A stretch of DNA of 35,481 nucleotides from positions 1 through 35,481 of the forward strand of contig JASHQZ010000139.1 of assembly GCA_030038835.1 (NCBI GenBank), in the 5' to 3' direction. Numbering within the stretch: position 1 is the first letter of the stretch; each line of letters opens with the position of its first letter. The position numbers and the translations under genes are program-made. Shown one piece after another: positions 24,058 through 30,849 of this stretch. Below the pieces are notes generated by a model. The model saw only the letters and a list, made by a program, of their open reading frames with translations, was not told the DNA's origin and searched no databases. This stretch comes from a candidate division FCPU426 bacterium (GTDB lineage Bacteria > Oederibacteriota > Muellerivitia > Muellerivitales > Muellerivitaceae).

Positions 24058-24600
24058 TCAGAATATTTTTTTGGACCAAATGGAGGGCTCGGAGCCAGCC
24101 TCGTCCTCGATCCGGTCCATTACGCCCGTGAACCCGCTGACCGGCGAAAGTCCACCGGTAGGCGGGGCGGGTTGCGTGGGGCCCTGGTTTTCCTTGTTCT
24201 TGGTCCAGAAATACCAACCGATACCTCCTAGGACCAGCGCCACCAGGATCCATAAAAGCCAGTGGGAAGCAACCGGCCTTTTAACCGGCGCGGGGCTTTC
24301 CATGGCGGGGGTTGGATTTGTCGCAACCAACGGCGTGGGAACGGGTGTCGCGACGCCTTCAGCGGTAACCGGCGTCGTAGTGATGGACGTGGTGGACTTT
24401 GGGCCCTTGGTGCGGTGGATCTTTTCCACGTAACTGCGCGCGGGCGATTCACCGTTGGAAACAGGGGTTGTTTCCGGATTCAAGACGGTTTCGGGGGGAT
24501 TTTCGGTTTTAACGTTGTTTTTGTTACCGCAGGCGGGCAGGAGGGCAACAGCGCCGCCCAAGAGAACCAGGAAAAGCCAGCTTCGTGTTAAGGTGTTCAA
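24058..24600 (-). CDS. Putative lipoprotein with Thr/Pro-rich stalk and internal membrane helix
   Basis: The 180-residue product starts at TTG 24600, with GGAG 6 nt upstream; the GTG at 24612 overlaps that site. A signal sequence ends in lipobox LPAC (Cys24). A stalk rich in Thr, Pro and Ala follows (about 30-110), then a strongly hydrophobic helix (HWLLWILVALVLGGIGWYFW, about 113-132) and a short polar tail. Having both a lipobox and a second membrane helix is unusual; it may bridge or span the envelope, or one of the two signals may not be used. Family not recognised. It lies between two copies of an intergenic repeat. Confidence 0.65.
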   Translation of the reverse strand: MNTLTRSWLFLVLLGGAVALLPACGNKNNVKTENPPETVLNPETTPVSNGESPARSYVEKIHRTKGPKSTTSITTTPVTAEGVATPVPTPLVATNPTPAMESPAPVKRPVASHWLLWILVALVLGGIGWYFWTKNKENQGPTQPAPPTGGLSPVSGFTGVMDRIEDEAGSEPSIWSKKIF

Positions 24601-24804
24601 AGGTGTCTCCACGTTTATAAGCTTTTACCTATTTTACCTAAGCCAAGGGTCCTTGAATAGGGAAAGAAGTCAAAAAAGCTGTGGAACACAACAAAAAGCG
24701 CAGTTTGAGGAGGCATTACCAGAGGTAGAGGTTTGGATGTCGAAGGGATACTAAATACATGGCTCACCACCCGAAGATGGATAATTCATAACTGTCCCCC
24801 TAAC

Positions 24805-24873
24805 GTCCTAGGCTTCGGAGGACACCCTATGTCTCCTTAAATCATGTGTTGTTTTAAGGAAGCGTAGGATGGC
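24805..24873 (+). repeat. Dispersed intergenic repeat, copy B, ending at tRNA-Ser(GCT)
   Basis: It shares with copy A the GTCCT start, CGGAGGACA core, a TTAA-rich middle and the end AAGGAAGCGTAGGATGGC. The last bases overlap the encoded 3' CCA of the tRNA on the opposite strand. Confidence 0.6.
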
Positions 24874-24962
24874 GGAGAGGGAGGGATTCGAACCCTCGAG
24901 AGGGCTTTTGACCCTCCAACGGTTTAGCAAACCGTCGCCTTAAGCCGCTCGGCCACCTCTCC
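24870..24962 (-). tRNA. tRNA-Ser(GCT)
   Basis: A 93-nt class II tRNA with acceptor stem GGAGAGG/CCTCTCC, G discriminator and encoded CCA. The anticodon stem ACGGT/ACCGT carries loop TTGCTAA (anticodon GCT, reads AGC/AGU). It has a long variable arm and a T-arm with GGTTCGAATCC. Confidence 0.95.
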
Positions 24963-25139
24963 ACGGGCTTAAATGAAAAAGTTAGGTTGAAAACAGCAAA
25001 GGCAAAAGAAAACAGAAAGAACAAGCCCGGAAATCCCGCTCCCTTCGTTGAACCTTCGGGAGACCTCCTAGCTCTATTCGACTTCGGGGGCCGGCTCTTT
25101 TCCAAGTGGCCAGCCACCCGAAGCTCGAAGAGCGGAGGG

Positions 25140-25226
25140 TGGCGGAGGGTGCAGGACTCGAACCTGCAAGGGGTTTCCCCCGGTGGATTTCAAGTCCACT
25201 GCCTTACCAATTAGGACTAACCCTCC
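25140..25226 (-). tRNA. tRNA-Ser(TGA)
   Basis: An 87-nt class II tRNA: acceptor GGAGGGT/ACCCTCC, encoded CCA, anticodon stem GTGGA/TCCAC with loop CTTGAAA (anticodon TGA), variable arm GGGG-GAAA-CCCC and T-arm GCAGG/CCTGC. The D-arm (GTCCTAATTGGTAAGGC) looks more like that of class I tRNAs. The 3' end is followed by a tandem copy of 10 nt from its own acceptor end. Confidence 0.93.
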
Positions 25227-25333
25227 GACTGCCCCAATTGTACCCGGCCGAGGCCGGTCAAGTCAGGGGGCATATTGTACCCAAAAACCAGGATGGGACA
25301 ACTTATTCCAGGTAGCCCTTTGGTTCCATGGAC

Positions 25334-26197
25334 TCAATGCTCAAGAATCAAAATCCGGTTCCCACCCGCGTCATCCTTGCCGAAGGATCGTTTCAGGCCC
25401 TGGCCCTTGAAAAAGGAGCTGACCCTCCGCGCCCGGCTAGGATCCAGCTCCATCAAAGCAGCCCCACCGGGCGCCAACTTTTTTTGAAGGATGCGGGCCA
25501 TGGTCCGGTAGGGGTCCAGCCCGGTTTTTCCACCGAAGACAGCCACAGGTGGTTCAAAACCCGTGATTTCCCGGTTCAGGAGATCCCTCTCGAACCGGGC
25601 AATGTAAGGCGGGTTGCACAAGATGACCTGGAACTGGCCGGGATCCCGCTTGGTCAATGCCGAAAACCAGCTCCCCCGGCGCCACTCCACTGCGCCCGCG
25701 CCCAACAGACGGCGGGCATTGGCCTGGGCGACCACCAGGGCCTTTTTCGAGATATCCACGGCCCAAACCCGGCAGGGTAGGTATTTGGCGATGGTGATGG
25801 CGATGTTCCCGCACCCCGTCCCCAAATCCAAAACCAGGCGCCTTTCCTCGGGGATTTTCGCCAGCATGTCCAGCGCTATTTCCACCAATTGGCCTGTCTC
25901 CGGCCGGGGCCTCAGGACCGCGGCGGAGACCCTGAAGGGAAGGCCGAAAAAGAAAGCCTCACCGAGGATATGCTCCAAGGGTTCGTGCTTCATCCGGCGC
26001 TGGATATAGCCGCGGATTCTTTTAAGCTTGCCGCCTTTCAACACCCTGCCGAAGTGAAGATGGAGGTTCAGGGGATCGACGCCCAAGCCGAAGGCGGTCA
26101 GGCACATGGCGCTATAACGGGGGTGGAGGACCTGGTTTTGCCTTAAAAGGGGCACGGCCCATTGAATCACCCTGAGGGGAGTCCAAGTTTTTTTCAT
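25334..26197 (-). CDS. prmC: Release factor glutamine methyltransferase PrmC
   Basis: The 287-residue product methylates the glutamine of the GGQ motif in release factors using S-adenosylmethionine. Seen: N-terminal helical domain with HEPLEHILGEAFFFGLPF, LRPRPETGQLVE (family usually PRPETE), SAM motif DLGTGCGNIAI (124-134) and catalytic NPPY (195-198). The ATG at 26197 has only a weak ribosome site. prfA, its usual partner, is not adjacent. The gene diverges from the SRPBCC gene at 26361 and is followed by tRNA-Ser(TGA) on the same strand. Confidence 0.93.
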   Translation of the reverse strand: MKKTWTPLRVIQWAVPLLRQNQVLHPRYSAMCLTAFGLGVDPLNLHLHFGRVLKGGKLKRIRGYIQRRMKHEPLEHILGEAFFFGLPFRVSAAVLRPRPETGQLVEIALDMLAKIPEERRLVLDLGTGCGNIAITIAKYLPCRVWAVDISKKALVVAQANARRLLGAGAVEWRRGSWFSALTKRDPGQFQVILCNPPYIARFERDLLNREITGFEPPVAVFGGKTGLDPYRTMARILQKKLAPGGAALMELDPSRARRVSSFFKGQGLKRSFGKDDAGGNRILILEH

Positions 26198-26360
26198 TTT
26201 TGGCCAATCTTTTCCGGAATGAATGGGATTATAAGTTCAACCGCCCTTACCCGAAAACGGAATAGACCTCTTTTCAAGAAAGTTTCCGAGGAATTCACCG
26301 AGATAACCTTGACCCATGAGGGCCTCCTGAACCAGGATTGGCTCAACTAAGGAGGGGTTC

Positions 26361-26750
26361 ATGTTGACCATCGAGCAAAAAGTACGGTTTGAGGCCACAC
26401 CCAAGGAACTCTACGACATCTTTCTGGATTCCAAGAAGCACACCGAGGCCACGGGAGGCAAGGCCACGGCCAGCGGCAAGGTGGGCGGGTCCTTCAAGGC
26501 CTGGGATGGCTACCACTGGGGCAAGAACCTGATGCTGGTGCCCGGCCGACTGATCGCGCAGACTTGGCGCAACTTGGACTTCAAAAAAGACGAAACCGAT
26601 TCACTGCTCCTGCTTTCCTTCGATAAAAAAGGCAGGGGAGCCGAATTGACCATGGTCCATGCCATGTTGCCGGACCGCATGGGAGACCTGGCCCAGGGCT
26701 GGCGGGATTATTATTGGAAGCCGTTTAAGAAATACCTGGCGAAAAAGTAG
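26361..26750 (+). CDS. SRPBCC/AHSA1-domain protein
   Basis: The 129-residue product is one START-like domain of the Aha1-C type: it opens with EQKVRFEATPKELYDIFLDSK and contains GGSFKAWDGYHWGKNLML with PGRLIAQTWR. The end is WRDYYWKPFKKYL, a helix typical of the family. Such domains bind hydrophobic ligands or modulate chaperones, so a specific role cannot be given. AAGGAGG lies 6 nt before the ATG, a strong start, and a terminator follows at 26771. Confidence 0.85.
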   Translation: MLTIEQKVRFEATPKELYDIFLDSKKHTEATGGKATASGKVGGSFKAWDGYHWGKNLMLVPGRLIAQTWRNLDFKKDETDSLLLLSFDKKGRGAELTMVHAMLPDRMGDLAQGWRDYYWKPFKKYLAKK

Positions 26751-26770
26751 TCAAAAACTTCCCTGATTGA

Positions 26771-26804
26771 AAAAGGCACGGATTTTTCCGCGCGCCTTTT
26801 CATT
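26771..26804 (+). terminator. Rho-independent terminator of the SRPBCC gene
   Basis: Outer arms AAAAGGC (26771-26777) and GCCTTTT (26794-26800), with an inner stem CGGA/TCCG, end in a short T-run 20 nt past the stop. Confidence 0.65.
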
Positions 26805-26825
26805 TTCGGCGTTTATCATAAGCCC

Positions 26826-27284
26826 GTGCCCCATCTCCACGAAAAAATCGACTTCACCGTTTCCATTTTCATCGTGAAGGACCGGAAGGTCCTCTTCATC
26901 TTCCACAAGCAATTGAACCGCTGGCTTCCCATCGGGGGACATATTGAGTTGGATGAAAACCCGGAGCAGGCGGCTTTGCGGGAGGCCAAGGAAGAAAGTG
27001 GCCTGGACGTGGAATTGGTAGGGGAAAAACCTCCCCTCAAGCCTGAGCCGGGGTTTGTGCCCCTCCTCCAGCCTTCCTATATGGATATCCACCTGATCAA
27101 GGAACCCCATTGGCATATAGGAATGGTCTATTTCGCCAGGGTGAAATCCGGCGCAGTCCGGTTGAACGCCGAGGAGCACAAGGACATCCAATGGTTGGGT
27201 GAGAAGAACCTGGAAGACCCCAAATGGAATCTTTACGAGAACTTGAAGTTTTACGCCCGAAAGGCGCTGGAAAAGATTGAGTAA
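26826..27284 (+). CDS. NUDIX hydrolase
   Basis: The 152-residue product has a complete NUDIX box: from the Gly of GGHIELDE through REAKEESGL it fits G-x5-E-x7-RE-U-x-EE-x-G-U. It would hydrolyse a nucleoside diphosphate linked to another group, needing Mg2+. LNRWLPIGGH before the box and the HWHIGMVYFARV strand resemble a NUDIX subgroup common in environmental bacteria, with no assigned substrate. The start is a GTG at 26826 without a clear ribosome site, so the true start may be slightly different. A terminator hairpin follows. Confidence 0.9.
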   Translation: MPHLHEKIDFTVSIFIVKDRKVLFIFHKQLNRWLPIGGHIELDENPEQAALREAKEESGLDVELVGEKPPLKPEPGFVPLLQPSYMDIHLIKEPHWHIGMVYFARVKSGAVRLNAEEHKDIQWLGEKNLEDPKWNLYENLKFYARKALEKIE

Positions 27285-27304
27285 TTGGCTGGTGGAGGTG
27301 CCAT

Positions 27305-27335
27305 TGCGGGGGCAGGATCCCGATCCCCGCATTTT
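27305..27335 (+). terminator. Terminator of the NUDIX gene
   Basis: Arms TGCGGGG (27305-27311) and CCCCGCA (27325-27331), then TTTT, 20 nt past the stop. Confidence 0.6.
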
Positions 27336-27351
27336 CTAATAAGAAATCTTA

Positions 27352-27385
27352 ATAAGGAATGTGGGAGTTATCCCATTCTCCTTAT
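27352..27385. terminator. Imperfect hairpin between convergent genes
   Basis: ATAAGGA pairs with TCCTTAT, and after a small internal loop GTGGGA pairs with TCCCAT around loop GTTA. There is no strong T-run on either side, so it may end the deaminase transcript only weakly. Confidence 0.4.
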
Positions 27386-27508
27386 CTAAACTTTCAAGGA
27401 GAAATGGGGCTAGGGAAACGGTTCCACATGAAGTAATCCTCGTTGAAATAAGTCCTTTCCAAAGGAAATCATTTTGGTACTGAGGTTGCTTCGTCGTAAT
27501 GACGGCGA

Positions 27509-28030
27509 TTACTTGATCTTAGGTACTTTAATCTGGCTGACCCGAATTCCTAATTGCTTGGCCGCGTCAAAGATGCGGTCGTCCCGGTAGAATTCCCCAT
27601 AGTAAATATTTTTGATTCCGGCATTGGCAACGATCTTGAAGCAATTCCAGCAGGGAGAGGCCGTGATGTAGATATCCGCCCCGTCCACGCGCACCCCGTT
27701 CTTGGCGGCCTGGATGATGGCGTTGGCCTCGGCGTGGATGGTGGCCACGCAATGGCCGTCCTCCATCATGTGGCCCACGTCGTCGCAATGCGGCAAGCCC
27801 CGCACGCTGCCGTTATAGCCGGTGGAAAGGATGGTCTTGTCCCGCACGATGACCGCGCCTACGTGCTTGCGGTCGCAGGTGGAACGAGTGGCCACCTCGG
27901 CAGCGATGTTCATGAAGTACTCGTGCCAGTCCACCCGGCGACGCGGAGCCTTGGAGGGAGACGACTTTTGGGACGGGGTCTGTCGTTTGGAGAGACGTTC
28001 GATTTTTTCCTTCTTAAATTTGATTTTCAT
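27509..28030 (-). CDS. Deoxycytidylate deaminase-like protein (ComEB/dCMP deaminase family) with basic N-terminal tail
   Basis: The 173-residue product is a zinc deaminase: HAEAN (99-103) supplies the His ligand and proton-shuttling Glu, and PCWNC (126-130) the two Cys ligands. CDRKHVGAVIV, STGYNGSVRGLPHC and the C-terminal YYGEFYRDD match dCMP deaminases, which make dUMP for thymidylate synthesis. Residues 1-32 before VDWHEYF are extra and rich in Lys, Arg, Ser and Pro. ATG 28030 has GAG upstream; a TTG at 28087 lies inside the preceding gene. It starts 5 nt after the stop of the DUF2156 gene, so the two are cotranscribed. Confidence 0.92.
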   Translation of the reverse strand: MKIKFKKEKIERLSKRQTPSQKSSPSKAPRRRVDWHEYFMNIAAEVATRSTCDRKHVGAVIVRDKTILSTGYNGSVRGLPHCDDVGHMMEDGHCVATIHAEANAIIQAAKNGVRVDGADIYITASPCWNCFKIVANAGIKNIYYGEFYRDDRIFDAAKQLGIRVSQIKVPKIK

Positions 28031-28035
28031 TCTTC

Positions 28036-28956
28036 TCACGTCCTGGGGTCCACGGCGTACAACTGCGGCCGTCGGCAGGGATGCCAATATTCCTTGGATT
28101 CAGCCAGCCTTGGAAGCCCTTCGGCATCGCCCGCGTTAATGAAAGTGTAATTTTCCACTTGCCGACAGGCATTGGCGAATATATAAGCGGATAGGCCTTT
28201 GACCGTCAAGTCCGTAACCTCCAGGTAAATGCCATAGGTATCCGGTGAAATCGTGGATCCCACCGTATAAGCCGCAAGGCGGTTTTCCAAAAAAACCACC
28301 CAAGCGTCCATTCCCCAATCCTCCCCCTGGTGGAGGGCCCGGAAATGGGCCTTTTGGGAGGAAAGCAACATCCTTTCCCCCATTTCCCCCTTGAGGATGG
28401 ACAAGCGCTGATCCTTCCAAAGCTCAAAAAGTTCGCCACACGCTTTGAGGTCGCTTTGGCGGTAGGGGCGAAGCACCACCGAGTGGTTCTTTAATAAATG
28501 GTTGATCTCGGCTCGCTTTGCCCGGTAAGAATCGCCATGAAGACCGGCCATTTGGGCCCGGTCGTAAATGTATTCCACAAGAGTGGGGCGGGTGGGGTAG
28601 CCCCAGACCTCGGCCCGCTTCTTTTGGTCTTCCGTGAGGCCCTCCACACGGGAGATTCCAACGCCCGGGCCATTGACCTTTTTCATGAATTCAAAAGCCG
28701 CCTGGAAAGTTTCAAGAGTGAACGGCTTGGGGGGAACGGGGAAATAAACATACCGGCCGTAGAGGGCCACGACGAAGGACGCAGCGCCCTGGGAGGCCAG
28801 GGCATAAGCGAATTCGTCCTGCCACATGAGGAAAGCGGGAAGCGAAGCGGACAAGGACGGGGCCGGGTGAAACAGGGAAGAAGCCCTTTCTAGGGCCGAA
28901 TCCAACGGCTCAACGGAATCGAAAAAATCAGCATGAGGAAGCCGAATAGCGGGCAT
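28036..28956 (-). CDS. DUF2156 / phosphatidylglycerol lysyltransferase C-terminal-like protein
   Basis: The 306-residue product resembles the double-GNAT DUF2156 family: EYIYDRAQMAGLHGDSYRAKRAEINHLLKN is close to the family's YD...LAGL.G..Y..KR..IN.F, and the end has FINAGDAEGLPRLAESKEYWHP. Characterised relatives use aminoacyl-tRNA to modify lipids or peptides; here there are no membrane helices, so this is a soluble member of unknown substrate. The start ATG has no good ribosome site, and a heptamer array begins 2 nt upstream of it. It is followed immediately by the deaminase gene. Confidence 0.8.
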   Translation of the reverse strand: MPAIRLPHADFFDSVEPLDSALERASSLFHPAPSLSASLPAFLMWQDEFAYALASQGAASFVVALYGRYVYFPVPPKPFTLETFQAAFEFMKKVNGPGVGISRVEGLTEDQKKRAEVWGYPTRPTLVEYIYDRAQMAGLHGDSYRAKRAEINHLLKNHSVVLRPYRQSDLKACGELFELWKDQRLSILKGEMGERMLLSSQKAHFRALHQGEDWGMDAWVVFLENRLAAYTVGSTISPDTYGIYLEVTDLTVKGLSAYIFANACRQVENYTFINAGDAEGLPRLAESKEYWHPCRRPQLYAVDPRT

Positions 28957-28957
28957 A

Positions 28958-28992
28958 AGTTTTGAGGTCTCAGTGCTGAGTTTTGAGCTAAT
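28958..28992 (+). repeat. Degenerate 7-nt repeat array, AGTTNTG type
   Basis: Five heptamers in register all begin with AG (two are exactly AGTTTTG). The array abuts the DUF2156 start codon on one side and a 15-bp inverted repeat on the other. Confidence 0.65.
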
Positions 28993-28995
28993 GAA

Positions 28996-29028
28996 ATTTT
29001 CTATCCGGGCAATGCCCGGATAGAAAAT
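28996..29028. repeat. Perfect 15-bp inverted repeat with 3-nt loop
   Basis: Arms 28996-29010 (ATTTTCTATCCGGGC) and 29014-29028 are exact complements around AAT. On its right, inverse-orientation heptamers (ACTCATAACTT at about 29036-29046) follow, as at the 390-423 hairpin. Confidence 0.8.
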
Positions 29029-29062
29029 AACCGGGACTCATAACTTACACGGGGGTTCTTTT

Positions 29063-29084
29063 TTTTAAAAAGGCCTTTGGCCTT
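29063..29084 (-). terminator. Possible terminator of the NERD-protein operon
   Basis: AAGGCC (29070-29075) and GGCCTT (29079-29084) form a hairpin, followed on the minus strand by a short T-run. Another hairpin, ATCGGGC/GCCCGAT with loop GAA, lies at 29117-29133, closer to the stop. Confidence 0.45.
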
Positions 29085-29173
29085 GAAATGAGAACGATGT
29101 GACCCTCATTACCTTCATCGGGCGAAGCCCGATATGGCTAAAGAGAACGAGGGCAAAACTAAAACCGTCTTTC

Positions 29174-29926
29174 CTATTGGCCGGTCAAAACCCGCGCGAT
29201 CTCGCGGCGCAAGCCGTAGCTCAACCGGTGGGCGCGGGAAGGCGGACGGTAGTTGGCCAGATACTGGGGTAGGTTGTTCAGGTCCACCACTCCGTGCTCG
29301 TGGCTGACCACCGCCGAGGCATCGCCCTGGGGATGGGCGAAGACCACCACGCCTTGGATCCAAATTTGGGAACATTCCTGGGCCCAACGGGACCCCAGGT
29401 TGGATTCCAAATGGCTCCTCAAGTGGTAGATCTGCGTGGCCACCTGTTTCAAGGGGTTGTAAAAGCCCCGTTTATAGCGCGAACGCGTCTTGCGGGCCCG
29501 CTTGTGCAGGGTCCATTCGCGGTCGAGGACGTCCCCCGCGATGCGGCCCCGGAGGTACTTGGTTTCGATGACGAACAAGGCGCCGGGGGTGATCAGCAGG
29601 TGATCGATCTCCCGGGGTTTGTCGCCCGACTCGAACTGCACCGAATGCAACACCCGGGCGTTTTCCATCGTCATGTTGTCCAGGGTCTTGGCCGTCAAGG
29701 CCTCCCCTTCGGAACCCTCGCCCACGATGCGGCTGCGATGCTGGGCGATAGTGAAGGCCCAGTAGCCGCAGACCAAAACGATGGGAATCACCACCCACTT
29801 GGACCAGTGGGGCAGGAAGAAAAACACTGCCACGGCCAAGGCAACCAGCAAAAAGGTGATCCATCTCCAACGCGTCACCCACCGCATGGCGCGGGGGGGC
29901 TGCAACTTCTGCAAAGTTGCGACCAT
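29174..29926 (-). CDS. Membrane-anchored NERD-domain protein
   Basis: The 250-residue product has two N-terminal membrane helices (about 23-38 and 43-60). A NERD (nuclease-related) domain follows: EGEALTAKTLDN, then the core REIDHLLITPGALFVIETKYLRGRI, which holds the D...E-x-K pattern of the endonuclease-like fold. NERD proteins are proposed to process DNA, but activity is rarely shown; here the domain would face the cytoplasm. The start lies 3 nt after the stop of the YkgJ-like gene, so the two are translationally close. A possible terminator follows at 29063-29133. Confidence 0.85.
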   Translation of the reverse strand: MVATLQKLQPPRAMRWVTRWRWITFLLVALAVAVFFFLPHWSKWVVIPIVLVCGYWAFTIAQHRSRIVGEGSEGEALTAKTLDNMTMENARVLHSVQFESGDKPREIDHLLITPGALFVIETKYLRGRIAGDVLDREWTLHKRARKTRSRYKRGFYNPLKQVATQIYHLRSHLESNLGSRWAQECSQIWIQGVVVFAHPQGDASAVVSHEHGVVDLNNLPQYLANYRPPSRAHRLSYGLRREIARVLTGQ

Positions 29927-29929
29927 TTC

Positions 29930-30445
29930 CTATGCCTTTCCCAGCGACAGCTCGCGCACCTCCACAACCTCTTCCTGGAATTCGCTAATAAATTGAGGAT
30001 ATTTTCGAATGAGGGACGAAAGAGTGGCGCTTCCCAAGTATCGCTGAATCGAATCTAAGTAATTTCCCAACCTGGCGGCCACGGAGGGCCGCCCCAGGGC
30101 CGGACATTTCGTGTCCGCCCCCAGCAACATCTTGTCATGTTCCCGGCTGTGCATGACCACTGCGGGGTACATCGAACAATCCAGGGGACGGGCCTCATAG
30201 ACCAGGCACGTATGATCCTCAGGATTGAAGAATGAACAGGCGAATCCGTGTCCGCACGCCACGAGTCCGGCCTTGGAGGCCCCGGGCCCCCGAAATGAAC
30301 CTTTAGTCGGAAGAGCTTCAGCCAGGCTTCTTTCCTCGGGGAAGAAAAAAGGGGAGAGGGCCGCCTGCTTATCGGGAAAGCGGCAACAAACGGGACATTC
30401 CAGGCAAATTTCACTAGGGATGAGTTGGGGAAGCTGGGGTCGCAT
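29930..30445 (-). CDS. YkgJ-like zinc/iron-chelating cysteine-cluster protein
   Basis: The 171-residue product has the conserved cysteines of the YkgJ family: CLECPVCC near residue 14-21, HGFACSFF, HTCLVYEARPLDCSMYPAV and TKCPAL. The family is thought to bind a metal or an Fe-S cluster, and its role is unknown. GGAG lies 5 nt before the ATG. It is followed almost without gap by the NERD gene and preceded by a small membrane-protein gene 12 nt away, making a three-gene unit. Confidence 0.8.
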   Translation of the reverse strand: MRPQLPQLIPSEICLECPVCCRFPDKQAALSPFFFPEERSLAEALPTKGSFRGPGASKAGLVACGHGFACSFFNPEDHTCLVYEARPLDCSMYPAVVMHSREHDKMLLGADTKCPALGRPSVAARLGNYLDSIQRYLGSATLSSLIRKYPQFISEFQEEVVEVRELSLGKA

Positions 30446-30457
30446 GGGGCTCCAGGG

Positions 30458-30649
30458 TTATAAGTTGTAAATGCCCAAACCGATGGTGACCAGGCCGCCG
30501 ATGATGAGGACCGGCGCCAAAGTCATGGACCCCACGGCCAAGAACATATAACCCGCCACCAGGACGCCGACGCCGACGCCCAGGGTGATCTTTCCCGCCT
30601 TGGTCATTTTGGGTTCGATGGTTTGGGACTTCGCGGCCTTCTCAACCAT
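30458..30649 (-). CDS. Small membrane protein with two hydrophobic helices
   Basis: The 63-residue product has a polar N-terminus (MVEKAAKSQTIEPKMTKAGK) and two glycine-rich hydrophobic stretches (about 21-39 and 44-62), with a very short loop between. AGGAG 5 nt before the ATG makes a genuine small gene likely. Function unknown. It is the first gene of the unit with the YkgJ-like and NERD genes. Confidence 0.7.
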   Translation of the reverse strand: MVEKAAKSQTIEPKMTKAGKITLGVGVGVLVAGYMFLAVGSMTLAPVLIIGGLVTIGLGIYNL

Positions 30650-30849
30650 GGGGTCTCCTAAATAAAGGTTGGGTGTCTTTTAGGAAAATTATTGTACCAG
30701 AGGTGGCCGGAAATACGGATAGGGAAAGGCCGACCAGTGGGGATTAAAGGGTTTCGGCCTGCTTTACCGCTCCAGGCCGTCCAGGCGGCCGGAGGGCTTC
30801 CGGCACCCCAACTGACCCGTCCGCTTGCCCGTTCGACCACTCCGGTCGC

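Noticed and set aside
24870-25226. Integrated element at the tRNA-Ser genes
   Set aside because: No integrase, no long attachment repeat and only ordinary genes nearby; the 10-nt duplication alone is too weak.
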